Assembly: GCA_029747015.1 (NCBI GenBank)
Contig: JAKOGI010001248.1
Coordinates: forward strand, 114,501 to 178,500
Source: Carnegiea gigantea
Lineage: Eukaryota; Streptophyta; Magnoliopsida; Caryophyllales; Cactaceae
Reading direction: 5' to 3'
Length of the DNA: 64,000 nt
Positions within the stretch are counted from its first letter, which is position 1. Each line of letters opens with the position of its first letter. Below the pieces are notes generated by a model. The model was not told the origin of the DNA, ran no database searches, and saw only the letters and a list, made by a program, of their open reading frames with translations. The position numbers and the translations under genes are program-made. This document shows, piece after piece, positions 20,050 to 31,553 of the stretch.

Positions 20050-23000
20050 TGATATACCTAAGCTTTATGGGTATAATTATCTTATGCGGCCTGATAGAAT
20101 AGAAGTTTTGCTCACCCAATTTGGGGTTGATTATACTTTAACTACTGTGCAAGCTCCTAAAGGATCTAAAAGAAGTTAAGAAAAGGATAATAAAACTTGT
20201 TCGCATTTGCTTTTGCACTATATCTCTGATTTCATGTATAGTATTTATAGTAAAATGCAAAGTGCCATGAAAATTTGGGGAGCTCTTAAATCTAAATATG
20301 ATTTTGATGACACTGAGATTAAGAAGTATGCATGTAGTAGGTGGCTATCATTTAAAATGTCTAATGACAAACCTATTCTTGAACAAGTTCATGAGTATGA
20401 AATTTATACGTTAAAATTTTGGCTGAGGGTATGAACATCTGTGACATGTTTCAAGTCAATTGCTTGCTAGAAAACTATCTCTTTCATGTTTTAGTTATGT
20501 TAACACCATGAAGTGTAATGAAAATGACCTTAAAGTTCAAGAACTTATTGCTCATATTAAAATTCAAGAGCACAATTGGGTTCAATACAATGGAAAGTAT
20601 TCATATCACTCTTCATCTACTGCTTATTTGGTTGAGTTCAAGAATGGTTCTAGATTTGACAGGACTAAGGGACCAAAGGGAAGGAGATAGAAGTGTAATA
20701 GCAATTTCAAAGGACAAGGATCCAACTGGAAGAGCTTCAAAGGCAAGTGCTATGGAAGTGGCAAATATGGACATTCAATGAAAGAATGTCGAGAAGGGTA
20801 TGGACCAGCGGGTAACAAATCTAAAGAAAACAAAGGTCAAGCCAATCTCATAGAAGATACAATTATCACTGTGACCTCAGAGATAAACATGGCAAGCCAC
20901 ACATTTGAGTGGGTGGTTGATTCTAGAGCCACTTGGCATATGTGCACTAATAAAGAGCATTTTTAAGAGTGTCAAAAAGCTGTTGAACGCGAATGTGTGT
21001 TTATGGGTAGTTCTAGTTCAGTGACTATTCTCAGTAAGAGTAAAGTTCCATTTAAACTAAATTCTCTAAAAATGCTCTCTTTAAAATGTATTTCATGATC
21101 CAGACATTTATAGAAACCTTATTTCTACTGACCTTCTAGATAGGGTTGGAGTTAGAGTCACTTTTGATTATAGCAAAGTTGTATTCAACAAGGGCGGTAA
21201 ATTTGTGGGAAAGGGCTTTTGCAATGGGGGGGGGGGCCTTTTGTTTTGATCTTGTTATCAAGAATAAGATAAATGCTTATTTTGTCCATCCCCATATGGC
21301 ATGCTGAATTAAACCATTTGAACATTGGATCTATTAAAAGGCTTAAATGAGTGAGGCTAATTCTCGCATTCAACAATTGTGATTTTAATATTTGTGAAAT
21401 ATTTGTAGAGGCTAAATACCCCAAGAGGCCTTTTAATAAAAATGTTAATCAAACCTCTACATTATTAGAACTAATTCATAGTGACTTAGGTGACTTCAAT
21501 AACACGATGAGTAGAGGAGGGAACAAGCACTACATCACTTTTGTTAATAACTACTTTAGGTTCAATAAAGTGTATTAGTTGAATAGTAGGGATAAGTTAT
21601 AGACAAGTTTCTAATTTACGATGTTGAATTAAAAAATAAATTGGACTGCAAAATCAAGAGAGCCAGGCCTTATAAAGGAGGAGAGTATGATGCCATCGCA
21701 CTTAAGAAATATTTTAAAGAACAAAGGATTATTCATAAGTTGACTTCCCCGTTTGCCCTAACATAGAATGGTATAATGAAAGAAAGAATATGACCCTTAA
21801 AGAAATGATGAATGATATACTTGTTAGTCCAGGGATATCTATAAACATGTGGGAAAAGCTATCTTGTATGCTTACTACATGCTTAATTGAGTTCCATTTA
21901 AGGGACATGACAAAACTCTTTTTTTAGTTATAGAGGAGCATTGCCCCTAATGTTAACTATATTAGAGTGTGCGGGTGCCTACAAAAGCAGGACTTCCTAA
22001 CTTTTAGAGAAGTAAAATGAGACCTAAAATTATTGATGCTATTTTTATTCATCATGCCCATGATAGTGTTGTATATAGATTTATTCTTAAAGATGACTTT
22101 AGTCTTGGTGCTATTAGAGACTTTAGAGAAACAGAATTTTTTGATAATATATTTCCTATGAAAGCTTCTATGAATAAATGTTTGCCTGTTGTATCTACAT
22201 CAATTCCAGGTATTGTTTCATATAACAATTTGGTATAAGAACCTATAATGGGAAAAATGGCTATTAATAACACGAGCTCATAGAGAAGGATCTAAAGTCT
22301 TACAAAGAAGCTGTGGACTCCATAAACTCTAGTTTTTGAAAAAGAGGCCATTAATAGGGAACTAGAATCCCTTATGGCCAACAAGAGTTGGACTTTGACT
22401 GACCTTCCTAGGGGTCGCTAACTACTCGAGAGTAAATAGGTACTCAAGACAATATTGAGAGCTAATGGAACCATAATTGAGTTAAAGACTAGACTTATGG
22501 TTCAGGGCTTTAACTAGAAAAGGGTATAGATTACTACATTGCCTACTCTGCTATAGCTAAGGAAGCCACCATTCATTTATTAATAGCTATTGCATCAGTT
22601 CATATTCTCGCTATGCATAAAAGGGATGTCAAAACAACATTCGTAAATGGTGACCTTATGGAAGGGTGTGCAAACATGTGAAATTTTTGTATGGACCAAA
22701 GAAAGCTCCAAAGCAATGGTATGAAAATTTTGACTCTATCCTTAGTTCTAATTCTTTCATGTCAATGATTTTGATGCATGTGTGTATTTAAAAAAATTGA
22801 TGAGCATTATTGTGTGATTATCCATCTATATATTGATGAGATGCTTATCTTTGGAGCAAACTTAGATGTGTTAATGCTAGTAAGTCTACTCTGAGTACAT
22901 GCTTTGACATGAAAGACCTAGGTGTGGCAGATTTTATACTTGATATTAAAATTACTTAGGCCAAAGAGGGTATAAGTCTTAGCCAATCTCATTACATAGA

Positions 23001-23500
23001 AAAGATTCTGAAAATATTTGGTTAATTTGATTGTACTCTGATAAGGAACCTCTATGATCCTAGTCATCACTTGAAAAAGAATAAAGGTGATAGTGTGTCA
23101 TAAATTGAGTATGCCAAAATAATTAACAGTATTATGTTTTAAGGAACTATACTCGTGCTGATATAGTCTATGTTGTCAGTGGCCTAAGTAGATCTACACA
23201 CAACTCCAATAATCATCATTGGAATGCTTTAATGAGATTATTGAGATATTAGACAGGGACCATTAATTGGGGGGGTTGCATTTTAAAACTGCTCCTATTA
23301 TGTTGGAAGGTTATTGTGATGCTTACTGGGCGTCTATTAATGATGATATTTGTTTAACCAGTGGCTATGTGTTTACCATAGTCAGAAGTGTTGTATGTTG
23401 GAAATCAGCAAAGCAAACCTGTATTGCTAAATCAACAATGAAAATCGATTTTATTGCTTTAGAATTGGAAAGTCATAGGGTAAAGTGACTAAGAGGCATC
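20050..23500 (+). pseudogene. Copia A gag-pol polyprotein remnant
   Basis: Gag: YSKMQSAMKIWGALKSKYD and KPILEQVHEYE (about 20207-20420). Zinc knuckle near 20748 reads CYGSGKYGHSMKEC, with the second Cys lost. Protease near 20911 has EWVVDSRATWHM, with the catalytic DSG turned to DSR. Integrase start at 21440 is LLELIHSDLGDF...YITFVNNYFR. RT remnants span 22270-23060. RNase H at 23267-23488 has EGYCDAYWAS, SGYVFTI and VCWKSAKQTCIAKSTM. Many stops and frameshifts occur throughout; it cannot make protein. Confidence 0.85.
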
Positions 23501-23815
23501 TTGGAAGATATTCCATTGTAGAGAAAGCTGACTCCATCAGTTTTCATGCATTATAATGCAAGACAAACAATAGGAGTGGCTAATGACCAAGCCCACAATG
23601 GGAAGAGAAGACATATTCGTTTGAGACCCAAAATCATGAGAAATTTCATAAGGGATAACATGATTTTGATTATGTAAAATAAGAAAGAAATCTTGCAAAT
23701 TGTTTCACCAAAGGCCTTTGTAGAAGTATAGTGTGGCATTAGCATAATGAACGGGACTAAAGCCTACTGAGTGACTAATTTGTGATGGATACCCATCTTG
23801 GACAAGGGTTTAAGT

Positions 23816-24121
23816 TAGGCCTAGAAAAACTGACCCGAGTCCCGAACCAAACGAACCAGACCCATACCCGACCCGACATCCGAAATACACTTACCCTGAA
23901 GTGGACCCGAAACCTGAATTGATCCAAACCGAACCATACCTGACCTAAAATTTTCTACAAAATTGCTTATTTTTTCATGACAAACATATTGGACCAAAAA
24001 TCGGTTGACTCGAAATCAACCCAAGCCAAATTGACCCGAAATGTCCCATAAACCGAAACAGGACCCAAACCAAATTTAATCCTGCCTGTACTCGAAATGA
24101 ATGACCCATTTTTCAGGTCTA
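23816..24121. mobile_element. short hAT-like element inside Copia A
   Basis: Ends TAGGCCTAGAAAAACTGACC and GACCCATTTTTCAGGTCTA are imperfect inverted repeats. The 8 bp outside each end (GTTTAAGT, ATATAAGT) match at 6 of 8. The interior is packed with CCCGAACC/ACCCGA strings. Size is about 306 bp, with no coding capacity. Confidence 0.6.
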
Positions 24122-24634
24122 ATATAAGTTCAATGAATCAAATGAAATCGGGAAACCACTGAAAGTTTTGCACTACAACCCATTCCTATGAATAAAACAA
24201 TCCCATTTATAGTATCAAACGTGTTAAAAATAAACCTCTGGTTCTTAATGAGTCCATAGCTTTGATGGTGGTGCATAACTGTATGCATTTGATGGGACTC
24301 ACTTATATGGATATGAGGTTTGATGCCTAACCCTATGAGTGTTTTGGGGCTAAAAACTCTCTATAGTATTTAGAAGAATCTAGGAATTGACACAAGCACT
24401 TTAATGCGTCAACATGATGTGAGGATCTTTGATTTTAAGGAAAACGAGTCTATATAGTTTGATCTTTACAATCACAATTTTGTGACAGGATTATTCCATC
24501 CTAGTGGATGTAGGACAGACTTGTAAACGTTGGATACTGCAAGTCCAAGGACAATATTATTTGGCCATTTTTTCGTCTATTACACAGAACTTCCTCTTTT
24601 ACTATTTTCACTTCCATTGAATCATGTGGGAAAA

Positions 24635-25034
24635 TGTTGGATTTATTTCAAAGCTAGAGAGAGAAGCCCATGCTTTTAATGCGTTATTTTCGGAGTCACA
24701 CATGGAACTTTTAGAAAGAGCCTATCATGCTTATATATTCTTGTGTCCTATGGGTACCTAGAAAGACAAGTGGTTAGAGGGAACTCTAGACCATACATGT
24801 GCACATCTGCCACCCACCAGACGTGTTGGGGCAGCCTATAGACATGGGCATCAACTCATGTTGACTATTCTTTTTGGATCAAAATCGGTGACTTATTTTT
24901 GGCGAGTAACTGTTATAATATCTCGTTTCCATCTCAATGAATATATTATCTGCATTATTGTTGCTTATCTTTCTCCGTGAAATCAATGTTTCGTCTTCTC
25001 CATTTTTATAGGCCTGTTCCATCTATAAATTACA
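24635..25034 (+). repeat. Copia LTR shared by elements A and B
   Basis: Begins TGTTGGATTTAT and ends AAATTACA. It is followed after 9 nt by a tRNA-Met primer-site-like string (ACTATGGAATCAGAGATG, compare TGGTATCAGAGC). It is the 3' LTR of the left internal region and the 5' LTR of the right one. Confidence 0.75.
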
Positions 25035-28000
25035 CTTTTTAACTATGGAATCAGAGATGCGAAGACATACAAACATTCATCCTCCTAAACTCTTTATATT
25101 TGAGTGATTGCTTAAAGAACCTTTTTGGTGTTCGATGTAGCACGCTATTCCAACAACTTTAGTGTATCATTGGTGATCTATTGCTTATGAGTCCTCATTA
25201 TACGAGTAGAGGGAGCAAATTTAGTTCTAGGAAAGTGGACTACCACGCCCTGACATCCCTCTGCGTCCTATACTCAAGCTCAGTTTATTCTTCCACTATT
25301 AGTCCAAACCCCTAATTTTCTAACAATCTAAAACCAAATTTGATATTTGTCACTAATGACCAAATGAATAAACGTATTTTCTGTCATGAGTTAGCCTGAT
25401 AAACCTCAGTTTAACGGGGATAATTATCGTATATGGATTGATAAAAACAAAGTTTTTGCTTACCAAGTCTGGGCTTGATAATGCTTTAACTACTAGAGAG
25501 ACTTCTAAAAGATCTAAAAGAAGTTGTGGGAAGGATAATAAAAATTGTCGTGGTTTGCTTTGGCATTATATATCTGATTTGGTGTACCAAATTTGTAGTA
25601 AGATACAAAATGCCATGAGAATATAGACTCTTAGATCTATGTATGATTCTGATGATACTAGGGTTACGAAATATGCTTGTCGTAGGTGGCTATCATTTAA
25701 AATGTTTGATAACAAACCTGTTCTTGAACAAGTTCATGAATATGAGAATTTATGTGCTAAAATTTAGTAGATGGTACAAACATTTGTGATAACTTTCCAG
25801 CCAATTGCTTGTTAGACAAACTAGCTTTTTCGGGGTCTAATTATGCTAGCATTATGATAGATAAGGAAAAGTAGCTTAAACTTTAAGAACTTATTGCTCG
25901 TATTAAAATTGAAGAGTAGAACCAAATTTAATCCAAGAAAGGAATTCATGTCACATGTTATCTGCTGCTGATCTCGTTGAGTCCTAAAATGGTTATGCGT
26001 TCGAAAGGACTAAAGAACCAAAAAGAAAGAGGCCAAATGAGTTCCATGGGAAGACGTATAACAAGTATAAGGGACAAGGATCCAATCAGAAGAGGTTGGA
26101 AGGCAAGTGCTATGTATACGGCAAGTATAGATATCGAGTGAAAGAATGTCAAGAAGGTTTTGGACCTACAGGTAACAATTATAACAAAAACAATCTAACT
26201 GAAGATGTGATTATTGCTGTGGTCCCAGAGGCAAACATAGTAGGCAACACAGCTGAGTGCGAGGCCAATTTTGGAGCCACTCGACTCATATACATTAAGT
26301 AGGATCTCTTTTAAGAGTATGAAAATGTTACGAAGCTGGTCTATTTATAAGGTAAGTCTAATTCAGTGTCTACTCTTGGTATGGTGATATTTCACCTAAT
26401 TGAACTCTTGAAAAACTCTTTGTCTTTAAAATGTGCTTCAGGCGCTAGACATTCATAGAAACCTTACTTCTGCTGGCCTTCTGAATAGGGCTGGGGCTAA
26501 TTTTGAGAGATAGGGTTTCCCTAATAGAGGATTTTTGTTATTGAATCTTGTTGTTGAGATGAATGCTTCTATGACGTATATTGCTGATTTTATCCCTTTA
26601 CAGTGTGCTAAATTAGGCCATGCGAACATTTTATATGTTAAAAGGTTTAAACAACTAAGCTTGATTCCTATTTTCAATGATTATGATTTTGTTAAATGGA
26701 AATTATGTGTAACACCCTAGAAGCCTTATAATAAAAATGTAAATCAGACCTCTACCTTATTAGAACTCATTCACTATGACTTAGCTGACTTCAAAAATAC
26801 CATTAGTAGAGGATGGAACGAGCACTCTGTCACTTTTGTTAATGACAACTCTAGGTTCAATAAAGTGTATCTTTTGAGTAGGAACGATGAGACTATAGAC
26901 AAATTTCTAATTTACAACACTGCAGTAGAAAATTAGTTGGACTGCAAAATGAAGAGAGTTAGTCTGATAGGGGAAGAGAGTATGATGCCACCTGACTTAG
27001 GAAATATTGTAAAGAACAAAGGATTATTCATGAGTTGGCTGCCTCTTATGCCCCATAACAGAATGGTGTAGGTGAAAGAATGAGAAGGACTTGTAAAAAA
27101 ATGATGAATGCTATGCTTTATCAGATCAAGGATGCCTACAAACATGTGGGGGAAGATATCGTATATGCTTACTATGTGCTATATTGGGTTCCTCATAAGA
27201 GACTTGACAAAACTCCTTTTGAGTTATAGAGGGGCTTTGCTGCTAACCTTAACTACATTAGAGTGTAGTGGTGCTGGGTCACTTCCTAATTTTTGGAGAA
27301 GTGAAATCTAGCCTAAAATTGTTGATGTTATTTGCGTTGTCATGCTCATAACAGTTATGTATATACATTTATTCTAAAAGAAAGTTTCATGTAGTAATTT
27401 GGTCAAAGAACCTAGAACTCGTAAAAGGGGTATAACTAAGGCTAGTTTTTAACCTAACATTGTCCTTGCTTTTCGGGTAAAGATAGACCTATTAGATGCG
27501 CAAGCTACAAATGTATCCCTCACAGAAGATGATCTAAAAGCTTACAAGGAAGCTGTGGAATCTATAAACTCTATATTTTGGAAAGAGGTCATTAATAGTG
27601 GACTAGAATCCCTTATGGCCAACAAGACTTTGTCTTTGACTAACTTTACTAGGGGTAGTAAAGCACTCGAGAGTAAATGAGTATTTAAAACAAAATTGAG
27701 AGCTGACGAAGCCATAGATAAGTTCATAGCTAGACTTGAGGTTAAGGTCTTTAACTAGAACCACTTCGATACCTACTCAGCGGTGACTAAGGTTACCATC
27801 ATTCGTGCATTAATAGCTATTGCATCCATTTATAATCTTGTTGTGCATCAAATAGATGTCAAAGCAGCATTCTTAAAGGGTGACCTTGTGGAAGACAGAT
27901 CCATGAAGCAACTATAGATCATTGTGGTTCCTAGACAAGAGCACAAGTTATGCAAAGTCATAAGAATCTTTTTACAGACTAAAGCAAGCTCTAAGCATTG

Positions 28001-28052
28001 GTATAAAAAATTTAACTCCGCCCTTACTTGAAATGGCCGGCTTTCATGTCAA
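25035..28052 (+). pseudogene. Copia B internal region, truncated, head-to-tail with A
   Basis: A second diverged copy of the same family. Gag has NAMR and SCGKDNK blocks (25438-25760). The zinc knuckle reads CYVYGKYRYRVKEC (26108), with one Cys and the His lost. Protease is NFGATR near 26270. Integrase has a LGHANILYVKRFKQL-like block (26600) and later LLELIHYDLADF. RT is only partial (27540-28052) and stops abruptly where minus-strand Copia gag sequence begins. No 3' LTR. Stops throughout. Confidence 0.75.
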
Positions 28053-29822
28053 TAAGGTATTCCTTAGCACTTTCTATTGGTTCAATAGTGGTTTTAATGT
28101 TATTCGCAATAGTCATTCGCATAAACATAAGGCTTAATCTATTAGATCGAGTCCAAGTTTTATGGTACAACTTTTCTTCATCACTGCTAGTATTCGCAAT
28201 ATCAGCAGGTTCATCTTCCAAAAGTGCCAAGTCCAGATCCAATACACCTAAGTGAAAGGTGACTTGTTCACTCCATTCAGTAAAGTTGAGCCCATTGAAC
28301 ATACTAACAGATGCAGCATGTGAATAAAGTAAAACAGTTGCAATGAATACATGAATGCCCATTAATACAATAATTATGTGATGGAGTCAAACAAATGAAT
28401 AATTAAAGTATACTATAAAACTCCTTTGGGTAAATACTACAGCATACAATTACATGCAAATGCCATTAATAATGAGATAATGCAGCCAAATTCACATGCT
28501 ATCTTTGGATATACATGTGAAGATTATTAATGTAATAGTACCTCTATTATGCCTACTAACCATTGAACAATAATTTACCTTTGGGTAAATTCTAAAATTT
28601 CAGTGATACGTGGCCATCATTTATCCCCTTTTGTATTTATTTAAGTAGCATTGCATTAACATTAAATGAGGATAAATGACCTGTGAATCATGATGCGTAT
28701 TAAGTATCATAGTTTGGCCACTTTGGTGAGCGTCAAACTGATTTAATTTCATGATGTTGGCATTACAATTAAACAGTCATTATGTTAGAATAATAAGATA
28801 ATAAAGATATGATTGCTTCCAGAAATATGAGAACACAAGCAAATGTAATCTAATATACTAACATAGCTTAATATCATCAATTAATAACCATTCACCACTT
28901 TAAGCATGTAATTTTTAATCATGCTATTTGATTAAATAAATGAAATAATAACAGTGATGGCTTGGTCATTAGGACTGGCAGAAGAAAAGTTTAAAAAGGA
29001 TTCAAAGACATAACACCATTGAATTGCTTTAAAAAAAAAAAAAATGAGGCGTAACCACATTTTGGGATCTGACTCACAACTCACTTCTTCTAATACTATT
29101 GTAAAATAATCATATGCCCATAATCCCAAATTAACGAATGTTAACGACAAGATAAATATTTAATTGCAAAAGATAATAGACATATTACTCATGACAATCA
29201 TTACTCATGACAATCATCAACAGTATGATGGGATTAATCCAAGTGAGAGCCAGACATTTAATGGGAGAGAAACTCAGTCAGGAATCAGTAAGTCAATAAC
29301 AGTCACAGAAATTATAAGTTCAATAACCATAGCTCTAATACCACATGTAAGAAAACATTAATACTTTAGGATTAATAAATATGAATCATAATTCATAGGA
29401 TCTTGAACCAATAATTCTCACAATAAATTATACCTGATGCGGAAGAAGATGAAGAAGCCATAATTCCAAGCCACTGATTCCGAAAGAACTTGGTTGTATA
29501 AATCAGTTTCTCCCCCTGGACCTTTTTTTTTTCTCACTTAATGTTACAGTGATTATAGGATGACTTAATTTCTATATCTTCATTGGTAGGGAGAGCACTA
29601 ATTTATAGTTTTTAATATTTAATCGGTACATCCATCAAGTAACCGAATGAATTGATGTGATTAATTAGCTGTTAAGATTTTATTATATGGGATAATGGAG
29701 TATCCCTATAAACTAGCTAGGCAGTCAACAATCTAGCCAAGTTTATAGCAGATAACTACCCACTCTCTTGATGATTTCATCAGGCCATAATTAACTAATT
29801 GGGAAAAATATCCAACACAACA
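28053..29822 (-). mobile_element. 5' end of another Copia element (LTR, primer site, gag)
   Basis: On the minus strand, a 477-bp LTR-like segment (29822-29346) starts TGTTGTGTTGGATATT and ends CTTACA. Two nt later comes TGGTATTAGAGCTATGG, a tRNA-Met primer site with one change. A gag frame follows at 28362-28024 (MFNGLNFTEWSEQV, LGVLDLDLALLEDEPA, RSNRLSLMFMRMTIANNIK), the typical start of plant Copia gag. It breaks at about 28053 against Copia B. The rest of the element is absent. Confidence 0.75.
29346..29822 (-). repeat. LTR of the minus-strand Copia fragment
   Basis: Bounded by TG...CA and placed directly before a primer-binding site. Without a second LTR in the window, its outer end rests on the TGTTG start alone. 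Confidence 0.55.
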
Positions 29823-29883
29823 TTCCCAGGCAATATGTTGATTTAACAGTGATTTTTTTTTTGTGGCCACCACCTCACTGTGC

Positions 29884-30281
29884 CTACAATTTCCTGAGAG
29901 CTAAGGGCATCTTAAAGACCTCTACTGCAGCATCCTCAAAAAACATTTGATTGACCGCATTTTCTTTCCATTCTTTTTTCTCTTCATCAATGAGCTCATA
30001 CACCTTCAAGTTTGGGTTGAGCTTAAGTATGTACATGGTCTTGCTGAAAGCCCTAGCGTTGAAAACCATTTATCATCCCAAACTTTCACTGTCTTCCCAT
30101 CACCAATCCTCGATGGCAACCCTCCTTTTAGAAAGCTTCTCCAAGTGCAGCATGGGTTTCCCCCTCTATCAGCATCGAGGAAATTACTCTCGGAAAAATA
30201 CCTAGCTTTCAACACACGATGCAAAAGTGCAACCCTCCTCCTTGAGAAGCCTCTATCATTGCCTGACCAGTAAAGCCACAT
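29884..30281 (-). pseudogene. L1-type LINE coding fragment
   Basis: Minus-strand frames contain FSRRRVALLHRVLKARYFSE, then GGNPCCTWRSFLKGG, RIGDGKTVKVWDDKW. This is the region between RT and the zinc-binding C-terminus of plant L1-type LINEs. A frameshift near 30020 moves the reading to a second short frame that ends at 29884. It is a small scrap without poly(A) or target duplications that I can see. Confidence 0.7.
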
Positions 30282-30393
30282 TAACTATCTTAACATTTTT
30301 TAACCCATCCCACTAAGTGCTTTAGGCAAGTAGAGATCTTCCCATTTCTTCCGGTATATGCATCTTTTCCTATCAATAGAGTGTAGAAGGTAA

Positions 30394-30417
30394 ATATATA
30401 TATATATATATATATGT

Positions 30418-30471
<54 letters not shown>
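30394..30471. repeat. microsatellites (AT)n then (AAT)n
   Basis: (AT) units at 30394-30414, then about 17 AAT units at 30421-30471. Confidence 0.95.
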
Positions 30472-31473
30472 TCGACCAATCACAAATTGTCATGCATCAA
30501 ATTGATTTTAGTGAACCCACTTGGTAAAAGTTAAATACGGCTAAAATTCAACCAATTAAAAGTCGCCATATGTCGTTAACGATGCAGAAATTAGCAATTA
30601 TTTTATTTATTTAAAAATAAGAAAATAATTATTGGGCCTAAGCCCAAAGCCCGACTCTAGCCCTAGCTGGCGGAGCCTATGAATAGGGGTCATTCTCCCT
30701 CATTTTTCACATTCAGCATTTACAGAATTTACAGGCTTAGACTGTAAGCAGCATCTCACCACCAAGCGAGAAGGATCAAAAAAACTTGCAAGCTTCAGAA
30801 ACCGCAATCAACTATTTGCATGTCAAGATCAAGAACCATTTCAGAATTCTTAGTCGAATCACACCCTTGAATCATTCAAGTTACTAGGAGATCGAATCAA
30901 AGGATTATTTCATTGTGTTTAATTTAGAGATCATACATATACATACAGTTTCAATACAAAAAATTTAATTTGTTTCTCAATTTCTTGTCCAATGTATTTT
31001 AGACCCGAAATTTGTATTTACATAGAACCCCAGCAAATTTTTTTAAAAATGGGGTGGATCTCATCAATGAGTGTCTGGGAGCTTGAAGATACTCACTATA
31101 TAAATGGAATGACTTGGATGACTGCCTTTAAGATGATTTCTTTACTAGGGTTTGATAATATATGGCCTCTCGCTGTAGCCTTGGAGTTTCTTCCAAATTC
31201 TTTCCTTAATGTATACAAAAACACGAAAAGTTAATCTTTAGGTACCTTGACGTATGCAACATTAATTTTTTCATACCCTAAGGTTTTGGAGTGAATATTC
31301 TTGTACCTCAACGTTTGCTGACTGAATTTTTATATACCCTCCATTTTTCTTAAGCCCCTAAACTTTTAAAATTTGCATTGTAATCCCAATTCTTAAAAAC
31401 TTACTTTCAAAAATTTTAAACTTGTGCATGTGTAATTTCTCTCATTAAGTAGTATTTTTAGTCCTCTTTCATC
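30472..31473 (+). other. LTR-like or intergenic sequence, then virus 2 leader
   Basis: 30480-30960 has the look of an LTR or a promoter plus leader (CTATGAATAGGGG, then a long AG/CA-rich non-coding stretch), but I find no partner. 31200-31473 resembles the leader before the second virus 2 primer site (shared CTTAAAAACTTACTTTCAAAAA), so it is probably the 5' leader of copy A. Confidence 0.35.
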
Positions 31474-31487
31474 TAGTATCAGAGCCA
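31474..31487 (+). other. primer-binding site, virus 2 copy A
   Basis: TAGTATCAGAGCCA is the tRNA-Met site with one change (TGG to TAG). It lies exactly 6000 bp before the intact copy at 37474. Confidence 0.8.
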
Positions 31488-31553
31488 CGTGACTAAAAAT
31501 AATTAAGATAATTAAGCTAATGAATGACTAATTAAGATAATTAATTGTGATTA

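Larger units (their letters stand above)
19292..25034 (+). mobile_element. Copia-type LTR retrotransposon A (degenerate)
   Basis: Two LTR-like ends of 398 and 400 bp (19292-19689, 24635-25034) flank an internal region coding in order gag, protease, integrase, RT and RNase H, the Ty1/Copia order. A later hAT-like insertion lies at 23816-24121 between RNase H and the right LTR. The LTRs are strongly diverged, so the insertion is old. The right LTR also serves as the left LTR of element B. Confidence 0.8.

Noticed and set aside
30480..30960. Solo LTR of a Gypsy element
   Set aside because: It looks LTR-like, but there is no partner LTR, clear TG/CA ends or flanking duplication to support it.
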